In this document: in pieces, positions 1-7,361 of the stretch
Layout: the number at the start of each line of letters is the position of its first letter
Position numbering within the stretch: the stretch's first letter is position 1
Assembly: GCA_021324455.1 (NCBI GenBank)
Contig: JAJPJA010000038.1
Coordinates: 1-46,149 of the forward strand
Length of the DNA: 46,149 nucleotides
From: Pseudomonadota bacterium
Lineage (GTDB): Bacteria > Desulfobacterota > Binatia > Binatales > Binataceae
Reading direction: 5' to 3'
The notes under the pieces: generated by a model
What the model saw: only the letters and a program-made list of their open reading frames with translations
Told to the model about the DNA's origin: nothing
Databases searched by the model: none
Position numbers and translations under genes: made by a program

Positions 1-1114
1 ATCGCCATGGCGTAGTGTTCTGCTGGCGGGGTTGACGCGGATAGAGAAAGCTGCGGCCCAGTTCGGGATGCTCAATTGCGACAAAATTCTGCCGGGCGGC
101 ACAATGGGGATCGTCAATCATGTCCTCCGGATAGCGCACCATCCCGGCCGCCAGCGCGCATCCCTGCAGCGCCTTGAAAGCCTCCATCGCGGGGCGGGCC
201 GCGGCCCATCGCGCCAGCATCCGCGGCAATTGCGCGAACTGATTGGGATCCGCTTTGGCCAGCGCTTGCGCGTCTTCGACAAAGCCGTCGCGCGCCATGA
301 CCGCGGCAACTTTTTTGAAATCGGCGGGCGGCAGGCCCAGCACATTGAGATAAACCCCGTCGGCGCATCGAAGCTGCATCGGCAGTTGGCGCGTCTGGTT
401 GACCCCGTTGAAGATGTAGCGCGGCACCGTGCCTTCGGTGCTGTGCGCCATCGCGTCATGAATCGCGGCGTCGATGAATTGGCCGGGCCCGCCCATCTGA
501 CGGCATAGCAGCGCCGCCATCACCGCCGTCGCGCTATGCTCTCCCGCTTTGCACCAGCTTTGCCATCCCAGCGGATTGAACGGCGGTGTGTCCCACTTCT
601 GTTCGCCGACCGGATTGTAGCCGCAGCAATAAGCCATCCCGCCCAGCGCCGAATGTACCAAATCGGAGCTTTTGAAATCGCGCCAGGGTCCGTTCAGGCC
701 GAAGGGCGTTATCGAACAGTAAATGATGCCGGGAATGAGCGCGGCCGCGAATTCATAGCCGAGCCCGATGTTGTCGATCACGCCGGGTCCGCGGCTGTCG
801 ACGATAACCTCGGCGGTGCGCACCAAGGCGGCGTAGAACTCGCGCCCCTGGGGTCGATCGAAATCGATCACAACGCCGCGCTTGGCCCGATTGTAGCTCC
901 AGAAGAACAGGCTGCGGTTCGGATCGCGCAGGTCGCGGTAAAACGGTCCGATGCGCCGCGAAGGACTGCCCGATGGCGGCTCGATCTTGATCACGTCCGC
1001 GCCCTGCCCCGCCAGCAGCATCCCGCAGTACTCGCCGCGATAATCGCCCACCTCCAGCACCCGTACATCGTCGAGGCATCCGGGTGTGGACCGCAGTCCG
1101 GGCGTGGCCGGCAT
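1..1114 (-). CDS. CaiB/BaiF family CoA-transferase (partial, C-terminus beyond window)
   Basis: The minus frame is open from the ATG at 1114 to the window edge, about 371 residues; families of this type run about 400, so only the tail is missing. Near the N-terminus it has the CaiB/BaiF pattern LLAGQGADVIKIEPPSG, later GGPGQFIDAAIHDAM. Family III CoA-transferases move CoA between carboxylic acids in the cytosol through an acidic residue. Here the position of the usual Asp is occupied by Glu in KAGEHSA, 18 residues before the GQ turn. The ATG shares one base with the TGA of the upstream CoA-transferase (TGATG), so the two are probably translationally coupled and may form a two-subunit enzyme. 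The substrate is unknown. Confidence 0.88.
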   Translation of the reverse strand, partial: MPATPGLRSTPGCLDDVRVLEVGDYRGEYCGMLLAGQGADVIKIEPPSGSPSRRIGPFYRDLRDPNRSLFFWSYNRAKRGVVIDFDRPQGREFYAALVRTAEVIVDSRGPGVIDNIGLGYEFAAALIPGIIYCSITPFGLNGPWRDFKSSDLVHSALGGMAYCCGYNPVGEQKWDTPPFNPLGWQSWCKAGEHSATAVMAALLCRQMGGPGQFIDAAIHDAMAHSTEGTVPRYIFNGVNQTRQLPMQLRCADGVYLNVLGLPPADFKKVAAVMARDGFVEDAQALAKADPNQFAQLPRMLARWAAARPAMEAFKALQGCALAAGMVRYPEDMIDDPHCAARQNFVAIEHPELGRSFLYPRQPRQQNTTPWR

Positions 1115-2421
1115 CAGATCACGCCCCCTTCCTCGTAAGCGGCGATTTCCGCGGCCGACAGTCCGAGCAGTTTTTCATACACATAGCTATTATCCTCGCC
1201 GACGCAGGGCGCGCCCCGCTGCGTGATGCCGCCCGGATGCGCGGGCGTGCGCGTAAGTTGCGCAGTGAAGTGCCGCGTATGCGGCCAGGTGCCGAGATGG
1301 CTGTGCGGCAGGTCGACGAAGAAGCCGCGCGCCTTGAGCTGCGGATCCAGTTCGAACTTGTCCGTGGGCGATTGCACCGCGCCCGCCGCCACGCCCGCCG
1401 TCTGCAGACGGTACATCAGCGCGTAGCGATCCTGGGTGCTGGTCCACTGCTCGATGTGCGCGTCCAGTTCGTCCTGATGGGCGAGGCGGTTGTGCATGGT
1501 GGAGAATTTCGATTCGGCCGACCATCGCGGCTCCTGCATAACGCGGCATAGCGCGCGCCATTGGTCGTCGTCGAACACCGCGATCGCGATCCAGCAATCG
1601 GCGCCCGCGCATCGATAGATGCCGTGCGGCGCGGCGTCGATGAACGGCGACCGGTTGCCTGCCCGCCGCGTGCGCCGTCCGTTGGCGCTGAAATCCAGCA
1701 CCGCCGGACCGCTTAGAAACAGCCCCGGCTCGTACTGGCCCTGGTCGATGTACTGTCCCATACCGGTGCGGTTGCGGTAATAGAGCGCCGACAGCAGCGC
1801 CATCGCGCCGTAAAACGGCGGCGTTACGTCCATGTACGAATGATTCCACATGGTCGGCGGATGCGGCTCCGGCAGCCCGGTAATCGCGCCGATCCCGCTC
1901 ATCACCTGCGCCGTCGGACCGTAGGAGGCGAACTCGCTGTAAGGACCGGTGCGGCCGAACCCGGCCATCTGGAGATAGATGATGTCGGGCTTGACCGCCC
2001 TGAGCGCGTCGTAATCCAGCCCCCAACTGCGCATCGCGCCGGGACGAAAGCCTTCGATCACGATATCGCTGATTGCGACCAGCCGCTTGAACAGCGCCAC
2101 GCCTTGGGGAACCCGCATATTGAGCGTGATGCCGAGCTTGCCGGCGTTGCGATCGCTGAACAGACCGCTGGCGTTGGCTTCGGGAATATCGCGGGCCGAC
2201 TTTGGAAAAGGACCGGGCGGACCCACAGGACCCAGCGGCGGCGGTTTGGGTTGGGCGACCAGTTGGCGGCGGGTGAAATCCAGATGCCCCGGCCATTCGA
2301 TCCGGATCACTTCCGCGCCCAGGCTGGCGAGGATCACGGTGGTGCCGGCGCTCGCCAGCATCCAGGTCAGATCGACTATACGCACGCCCTTGAGCAGCTG
2401 CGGCGCAATTGCGCTGTTCAT
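1114..2421 (-). CDS. CaiB/BaiF family CoA-transferase
   Basis: A 435-residue protein of normal family length. It has DLTWMLASAGTTVILASLGA at the N-terminus (nucleotide-fold start), EVIRIEWPG, IVIEGFRPGAM, GFGRTGPY and a GMGQYID turn. The putative catalytic Asp lies in SYMDVTPP, 23 residues before GQ, as in formyl-CoA transferase. The reading frame extends upstream to 2568, but the ATG at 2421 is preferred because AGAGGA sits about 8 bases before it and family homology begins there. It overlaps the next CoA-transferase by one base and follows an amidohydrolase gene, suggesting a catabolic operon read leftward. The specific acid and CoA donor cannot be told. Confidence 0.9.
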   Translation of the reverse strand: MNSAIAPQLLKGVRIVDLTWMLASAGTTVILASLGAEVIRIEWPGHLDFTRRQLVAQPKPPPLGPVGPPGPFPKSARDIPEANASGLFSDRNAGKLGITLNMRVPQGVALFKRLVAISDIVIEGFRPGAMRSWGLDYDALRAVKPDIIYLQMAGFGRTGPYSEFASYGPTAQVMSGIGAITGLPEPHPPTMWNHSYMDVTPPFYGAMALLSALYYRNRTGMGQYIDQGQYEPGLFLSGPAVLDFSANGRRTRRAGNRSPFIDAAPHGIYRCAGADCWIAIAVFDDDQWRALCRVMQEPRWSAESKFSTMHNRLAHQDELDAHIEQWTSTQDRYALMYRLQTAGVAAGAVQSPTDKFELDPQLKARGFFVDLPHSHLGTWPHTRHFTAQLTRTPAHPGGITQRGAPCVGEDNSYVYEKLLGLSAAEIAAYEEGGVI

Positions 2422-2470
2422 CCTGTGGCGTCCTCTGTTCGGCTGTTCGATGCCCTCGGCGAGACTGGAA

Positions 2471-2500
2471 CAGTGGCGGGCAGGGACGCCCGCCGCACTG
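2471..2500. repeat. GGGACGCC-type hairpin between amidohydrolase and CoA-transferase genes
   Basis: A perfect 7-bp stem GGCGGGC/GCCCGCC (2475-2481 and 2488-2494) has loop AGGGAC. It is extended by CAGT/ACTG (2471-2474, 2497-2500) across a 2-base bulge. There is no T-tract. It lies in the 163-bp gap upstream of the CoA-transferase at 1114-2421 and could be an mRNA processing or stability element or a small interspersed palindrome. A similar GGGGACGCC hairpin occurs at 32612-32625. Confidence 0.5.
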
Positions 2501-2584
2501 CCGGAAAGCCGTTGCAGTTGAAAATTGTCTCCATCCGCGAAAAGGTTCAGGATGAAGCTGACTGACACACCTGCGCCAGCACGT

Positions 2585-3691
2585 TCAATTCAAGTGATAC
2601 AGCTTCACCGCGTTGCCGGCGCTGAGCTTGACCCGCTCCTGCGGCGTGCACGGCGCCATCTGCTTGTCGATGTATGAGCGCGAATTGGGCCAGGTCGTGA
2701 CGCTGTGCGGATAGTCCGAGGCCCACATCAGATTGTCGGAGCCGGTGAACTTCAGATTGGCGCAGGCCACCGCGTCATCCATGAAGGTCAGCAGCACCTG
2801 GCGGCGGATGTATTCGCTGGGGGGATTGGGCAGTTCGAGCTTGCTCCAATGGCGCTGGCGGGTCCATTGGTCGTCGCACAAGGTCATGAAAAAGGCCAGC
2901 CATCCGGCGTCGCTCTCGGCCGAGACCAGCTTGAGCCCCGGATAGCGATGCAGCGCGCCGCTGAACACGATATGGCTGACCGGCTCCAGCGCGGCGAAGA
3001 AACGCAGCACGATACTGGCCACCATCGTACCGGGATGGGGCGTGACCGACATGCCGCGCGGGATGTTGCGTCCGATCGCGCGATGGAAATGCAGCGGGGC
3101 TTGCAGTTCCTGCGCCGCCGCCCATAACGGCTCATACTGCGGATCGGTGTAGAGCTTGTCCGGATAAGTCGGCAGGATACCGCCGCGATGCCCCTTCCTT
3201 ACGCATCGGCGCAATTCGCCCACCGCCGCGTCGACGCCGTCGTCCACCGGCAGCATCGCCAGCGCGATGATGCGGCGCGGATCGGCGGCGGCGAAATCCT
3301 CCGCCAGCCAGTCGTTGTAGGCGCGAAAACAGGCCAAACGCAGTTCGGGGTCTTTGATGGTCGGCAGACCCATCGCAAAGCCCGGGTAAATCACGCTGGC
3401 GTCGACGCCGTCGCGGTCCTGGTCCTTGAGATGCTCAAGCGGGTCGTAATTGCCGGGCAGCAGATCGGCAAAGCTGATGCCTTTGTCCTTGTATTGCTCG
3501 AACGGCCGGCCGGCGAGAGAGCCGAGGCCGAAATTCATCCCCAGCCGGCCCTCGACCGTCCAGCCTTCGCCGCCGTCGCCGGTGCTGACGATTTGGGGCC
3601 CGGCTGCGCGCAGATGGCCGGGCAGCCGGCTGCGAAAACAATCAGGCGGTTCATTGACGTGCGAATCGCTGGAAATGACTTTGTAGTCCAT
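2585..3691 (-). CDS. Amidohydrolase-2 (ACMSD-like) metal-dependent hydrolase
   Basis: A 368-residue TIM-barrel hydrolase or decarboxylase of the PF04909 type. It begins with VISSDSHVNEP, the N-terminal metal-site strand in its DSH form, and has PLHFHRAIG near the middle, LVSAESDAGW, and the C-terminal MWASDYPHS whose Asp is the usual catalytic or metal residue. Relatives hydrolyse or decarboxylate aromatic-type substrates. A GTG at 3706 is possible, but the ATG at 3691 is preferred because that GTG lies in an AGGTG ribosome-binding sequence. It is a paralogue of the gene at 32687-33835, sharing the motif order and the SEYIRRQV and WPNSR segments. It heads the run of CoA-transferases to its left. 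The substrate is unknown. Confidence 0.88.
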   Translation of the reverse strand: MDYKVISSDSHVNEPPDCFRSRLPGHLRAAGPQIVSTGDGGEGWTVEGRLGMNFGLGSLAGRPFEQYKDKGISFADLLPGNYDPLEHLKDQDRDGVDASVIYPGFAMGLPTIKDPELRLACFRAYNDWLAEDFAAADPRRIIALAMLPVDDGVDAAVGELRRCVRKGHRGGILPTYPDKLYTDPQYEPLWAAAQELQAPLHFHRAIGRNIPRGMSVTPHPGTMVASIVLRFFAALEPVSHIVFSGALHRYPGLKLVSAESDAGWLAFFMTLCDDQWTRQRHWSKLELPNPPSEYIRRQVLLTFMDDAVACANLKFTGSDNLMWASDYPHSVTTWPNSRSYIDKQMAPCTPQERVKLSAGNAVKLYHLN

Positions 3692-3889
3692 GGCGAGGCA
3701 CCTCACACTGCACGGCGTGTCCGTCTTTTGCGTTTAGCACGATTGTGGAAAAAGAGCTAAGCGCACGGCGCTCGCGCTGATTGACGGATATCCGCATGCG
3801 GCCATATCCATGGGCGCGCAGGAGCGTGGATGAAGCGGGCATCAGGCTCCTGCGCGTTCACCGGAAAAAAGGGCGGCGGCCCGGTTGCT

Positions 3890-4120
3890 TTACCGATCCT
3901 TGCGAGGAGGAAGCCGGATGATTCGGGCGGGCGGAGAAAGCGGCCGCGAAGGAGTAGAGTTGGGGGCTCGACGCGAGGGCTTCACTTCATGGGCGATCAT
4001 CGCGACGTACAGTCCGCGGATGCAATCGTGACAGATGCAGGCGCATCGGCCTTCGCCATAGTCCGCCCCAAGAAAAGCGCGATTGGAGCGCGCCCCCTTA
4101 CCGCAGAAATTGCAGGTCAC
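3890..4120 (-). CDS. Small protein with a ClpX-type C4 zinc finger
   Basis: A 76-residue protein. Residues 1-34 resemble the N-terminal zinc-binding domain of ClpX: C3-x2-C6 followed by GK, then C30-x2-C33 and Ile (CHDCI). The spacing between Cys pairs is 24, against about 19 in E. coli ClpX, and two further Cys (26, 28) precede the second pair. No AAA+ domain follows; residues 45-76 are basic and Pro-rich, probably disordered. The GTG start at 4120 has a near-perfect ribosome site (AGGAGG, 5 bases upstream), which is strong support for a real gene. In ClpX this domain dimerises and binds adaptors and substrates, so an adaptor-like or DNA/RNA-binding role is possible but unproven. It stands alone, antisense to the genes on its right. 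Confidence 0.75.
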   Translation of the reverse strand: MTCNFCGKGARSNRAFLGADYGEGRCACICHDCIRGLYVAMIAHEVKPSRRAPNSTPSRPLSPPARIIRLPPRKDR

Positions 4121-4401
4121 TTACTCCTCCTCGCTCGAATCCGCCTGGCCGTCTTCCATCATGGCTCTTCGGCCGCATCGCAGCCAATACCATTTCATGA
4201 AAATATCGACAAATTGACGGTTTAGGGTGGATTGGGTCCGCAAGGGGACCATATCGGGGGAAATAAGGATTTTCTGAACAAAAGCGCCGCTTTGGAAACG
4301 CCGTGGTGAGAGCGCGCTTCATCTGCGCAGCAAAATGAGCGCGGCCAAAGGTATGCTATCCGCGGATTCTGTTATTAAAAAACCAATGGAGGTAGCACAA
4401 G

Positions 4402-5103
4402 ATGGACTCTCAACCCAATCTTACCAGGGAGCGGAGCGCTCTCAATCCGGAAGGATTACTGAACACTGCGCGTTCCGCGGCCGCCCCGATCAAACCGGTC
4501 AACTTCAAGGTCTTCACGCCGCCCGATCCCGCCGCGTACGCCGACGAGGAAGGCCGTTTCGAGGTGCGCCCGATTGGAACCGCTCAGGGGATGCGGGAAC
4601 TGGCCCGATTGCATCGGCGTTCGTGGGGCGGCGTCGGCATTATCGAAAAGCGCGTGCTGACCCAGTTGTGGCCGATGGCGCTGCATTTCGGCCTTTACTG
4701 GATAAGGCGCGGCGAGGAGGACAAACGGCCGCCCGTGGTCGGCGCGTTCTGGGCGCGTTGCCTGGCCGAAGCTCCCCTGACCGTCGGTCACCTGTATCCG
4801 GCGTCGCTGTTCAAAGGCTTGTCCGCCAGCGAGATTTTCGAATTCGGCGGTCTGGTTATCGACCCCGCGATGCAGAAGCGCGGACTGGCCAAAGCATTGG
4901 CCGACGGCGCCCGGCTGTTTATCTTCTCACGCCGCCCGGCGCTGCTGATCACCAATCCGGTCGAAGCCCTTTACCCGATCTACAAAAGCTTCGGCCTGAA
5001 GACCGTGGGCGACAAGCCGGTGGATTACCCTTATCTGCCGGGCGCAAAAGTATGGCTGATGTATGCCCGGTTCAGGGATTTGGCCGGACCGTATTACATG
5101 TAG
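4402..5103 (+). CDS. GNAT-like acyltransferase
   Basis: A 233-residue soluble protein. The central segment FEFGGLVIDPAMQKRGLAKA (about residues 151-170) matches GNAT motif A: a beta strand, then a Q/R-x-x-G-x-A acyl-CoA pyrophosphate loop. It is followed by a helix and LYPIYKSFGLK, the usual end-of-fold segment. The first 50 residues are polar and outside the fold. GGAGG lies about 9 bases before the ATG at 4402, fixing the start. It is monocistronic on the plus strand, with a 44-base gap to a convergent membrane protein gene. GNAT enzymes acylate amines or proteins using acyl-CoA; the acceptor here is unknown. Confidence 0.7.
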   Translation: MDSQPNLTRERSALNPEGLLNTARSAAAPIKPVNFKVFTPPDPAAYADEEGRFEVRPIGTAQGMRELARLHRRSWGGVGIIEKRVLTQLWPMALHFGLYWIRRGEEDKRPPVVGAFWARCLAEAPLTVGHLYPASLFKGLSASEIFEFGGLVIDPAMQKRGLAKALADGARLFIFSRRPALLITNPVEALYPIYKSFGLKTVGDKPVDYPYLPGAKVWLMYARFRDLAGPYYM

Positions 5104-5147
5104 CGCCGGGGTTTTGATACGGCGGATGCGGCTTACAGCGCGCGCAT

Positions 5148-6110
5148 CTATTCCTGGGTGAGCGCGGCCCAACTCTCGCGCAGGCGGATGTGCAGGCGGC
5201 GATGGCGCAGGAAGAAAAACCCGATCATCGCGGCCGCCGCCAGCAGGTTGGCGGCCACCATGGTCGACCATCCGATCTGGTCCAGCAGTGAATGGCTCAG
5301 CATCGCCGACAGGCCGAGGAAGAACACCTCGAAGCAGGCGAACAGGACGAAAAAGCCGAAGAGCAGGATCGGCTCGCGTTCGGACGCCGCTACCAGGCAT
5401 GACGCCACCAGGCCGAACAGGATAAAAGCGGCATAATGCAAAACCGTGTAGCCCAGCACCAGCGGGACGGATACCTGGATGGCGGCCGGATCGTAGATTC
5501 CTTCCAGCATCACCCCGCCCAGCAATCCCGGCGTGTGGAACGGAGCGTCGGTCCCCAAATCACACAGCAGGAACCAGACCGCCACCACGGTGCCGCCGAT
5601 AAGCCCGGCCACGATACCTTCGAACAGGATGTTGACCCAGGGACCGAGCAACTCTTTGAGCAGCAGCGGATGCCGGATCAGGAAGAAGTAGCCCAGCATC
5701 ACCGCCGTCGCCAGCAGGTTACCCGCCAGCACGCTCCACCATGACAGCGCGGCGGACAGCATCGGTCCCATGAAGATGGTCAGACCCATGAACAGGACTT
5801 CGAACGCGAACAGGAAAATCAGCAGCGAGATGATAAGTGAGCTTTCGCGCTCGGCGGCCTCGATCAGAACCGCCGCGGCAACGCCGAAAACCAGAAACGC
5901 CGCGAAGTGAAGCACGGTGTATTCCAGCACCAAATGCGGATGGATACCGGTGACCAGGCTCTGGCCGTGGATGAGCGCCGCGGCCAGCAGCGCGGGGGTT
6001 TCCAGCGGGTGTCCGCGCGAGATATCGAAGATTAAAAACCACAGCGCAACCGTTCCCGCCCCCAACAAACCGGCCATCGCGCCGTCGCCGATTACGTTAT
6101 GCCTTTTCAT
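5148..6110 (-). CDS. Eight-TM membrane protein built of two tandem 4-TM repeats
   Basis: A 320-residue integral membrane protein of unknown family. It is an internal duplication: residues about 9-150 and 163-305 align end to end. AGLLGAGTVALWFLIFD pairs with AGLIGGTVVAVWFLLCD, LEYTVLHFAAFLVFG with LGYTVLHYAAFILFG, and FAFEVLFMGL with FACFEVFFLGL. Each half has four hydrophobic segments and a conserved Tyr-Thr-Val-Leu-His motif in its second helix; the paired His could bind a metal or heme. A TTG at 6131 is possible, but the ATG at 6110, after GGGG, is better supported. It is 124 bases downstream of ctaG on the same strand, so it may belong to the oxidase operon, possibly in assembly; that is inference from position. 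Confidence 0.75.
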   Translation of the reverse strand: MKRHNVIGDGAMAGLLGAGTVALWFLIFDISRGHPLETPALLAAALIHGQSLVTGIHPHLVLEYTVLHFAAFLVFGVAAAVLIEAAERESSLIISLLIFLFAFEVLFMGLTIFMGPMLSAALSWWSVLAGNLLATAVMLGYFFLIRHPLLLKELLGPWVNILFEGIVAGLIGGTVVAVWFLLCDLGTDAPFHTPGLLGGVMLEGIYDPAAIQVSVPLVLGYTVLHYAAFILFGLVASCLVAASEREPILLFGFFVLFACFEVFFLGLSAMLSHSLLDQIGWSTMVAANLLAAAAMIGFFFLRHRRLHIRLRESWAALTQE

Positions 6111-6234
6111 AGAGCTACCCCGAACGTACAAATTGAACCGCGGCTGAAATGCGCCTGGGCCGGCACGAGGCCGGGAGTGGAACTCGATCGCGGCGCTCGC
6201 GGCCCGGTGCGGACCCGATTTTCGCCGCGGCCGG

Positions 6235-7029
6235 CTAGCGCGATTTGGCGGGATGCAACTTCAGAGTCTGCCGCGGCACCGGGTCGTCGCAGTCGTCGCG
6301 CTGTGCCCATTGACGGAAAATCACGGTGGCGACACATATAACGTAAAAACCCGCACCTACCCACATCAGTAGTCCACCTGCCATCTGATCTGCAAGCGGG
6401 GCGATACCGAATGGATGCGGCCCTTCGAGGTACCACGGATAAATCACGGAGGTGGCGAAGGAAATCGGCGCCGCCACCGCCGCCATCGGAATCAGCAGCA
6501 AAAACAGATACAGCTCCTGGGCCGGGTAGCTCATCCGCGGCAGATCCGCAGAGGGGCTGAGCAGCGGCCACCACAGCATCACCCCGGTCGCCATCATCAC
6601 CAGGTGCAGGCTGATATGGACGGTATCGTCGCGGCACATCCAGTCGTAGAGCGCGGGCGCATGCACCGCAACCAGCATCGCGCTGTATACCAAAAATGCC
6701 ACCACCGGATTGCACAGGATGCGGGCCGCCGGATTGAGCCAGCGGTTGCGGATCAGCGGACGCACCATCCAGTCGGTCAGGCCCATCAGCAGCAGCGGCG
6801 GCATCACCAGGCTGAGCATCAGATGTTGCGCCATGTGGGCGATGAAAAGGCGATTATCTTCAAGTTCATCCAGCGGTCCGCACAACGACACCAGCGTCAC
6901 GATCAGCGCCCCGGCGAAGCATAGCGCCTGAAAGCGGGTGACCTTGCGCCCGCTGACGCGCGCCGCGCCGACATACAGCGCGGCCAGCGCCAGCACGCCG
7001 GCAATCACGCTTGGATGCAGATCTTCCAT
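6235..7029 (-). CDS. ctaG: Cytochrome c oxidase assembly factor CtaG (caa3 type)
   Basis: A 264-residue polytopic membrane protein of the caa3_CtaG type. Hydrophobic segments alternate with conserved blocks HMAQHLMLSLVMPPLLLMG, VHAPALYDW and HISLHLVMM, whose His and Met residues are typical of this family. CtaG proteins help insert copper into subunit I of the oxidase. The ATG at 7029 is chosen over a TTG at 7047 that overlaps the preceding stop; GAGG lies about 11 bases upstream. It follows ctaF by 14 bases and ends the recognisable oxidase operon, as in many caa3 loci. The assignment to copper delivery comes from family knowledge. Confidence 0.87.
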   Translation of the reverse strand: MEDLHPSVIAGVLALAALYVGAARVSGRKVTRFQALCFAGALIVTLVSLCGPLDELEDNRLFIAHMAQHLMLSLVMPPLLLMGLTDWMVRPLIRNRWLNPAARILCNPVVAFLVYSAMLVAVHAPALYDWMCRDDTVHISLHLVMMATGVMLWWPLLSPSADLPRMSYPAQELYLFLLLIPMAAVAAPISFATSVIYPWYLEGPHPFGIAPLADQMAGGLLMWVGAGFYVICVATVIFRQWAQRDDCDDPVPRQTLKLHPAKSR

Positions 7030-7043
7030 CCCAGGGCCGGGCC

Positions 7044-7361
7044 TCAAAACCCCTCAAAGAAGCGGATCATCAGAAACAGCAGGATGACGACCACCGTCAT
7101 CGCCAGCATCAGCGCGGGCACGAAGATAACGCTGAAGGCCCAGCTGTCGTAATGCAGATGCATGTAGAACAGCACCACCAGCGCGAATTTCGCCCCGGAA
7201 AGCACCACCAGCAGAGGAACCAGAACCACGCCGAGGGCGTGAATGTAGGAAACCCACACCTCCATCGCGGTCAGCACGGCCAGCAGTCCCGCGACTACCA
7301 CGTAAGCCAGGGTTCGCGAGGGCTCGTGTGCGGCCTCGGCGGTTTGCGCTTGAGAGTTCAT
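7044..7361 (-). CDS. ctaF: Cytochrome c oxidase subunit IV
   Basis: A 105-residue protein with three predicted membrane helices, matching the small prokaryotic COX4 subunit: LAYVVVAGLLAVLTAMEVWV, a second helix ending in AKFALVVLFYMHLHYD, and a C-terminal VILLFLMIRFFEGF. The FYMHLHYD block is typical of the family. The ATG at 7361 overlaps the TGA of the subunit I-III fusion as ATGA, so the two are probably translationally coupled. The subunit stabilises the oxidase core in the membrane. A longer frame upstream to 7448 lies inside the previous gene and is not used. Confidence 0.88.
   Translation of the reverse strand: MNSQAQTAEAAHEPSRTLAYVVVAGLLAVLTAMEVWVSYIHALGVVLVPLLVVLSGAKFALVVLFYMHLHYDSWAFSVIFVPALMLAMTVVVILLFLMIRFFEGF

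Noticed and set aside
4098..4322. Minus-strand 74-codon frame overlapping the zinc-finger gene
   Set aside because: It overlaps the start of the better supported zinc-finger gene in another frame and has no ribosome site or motif.
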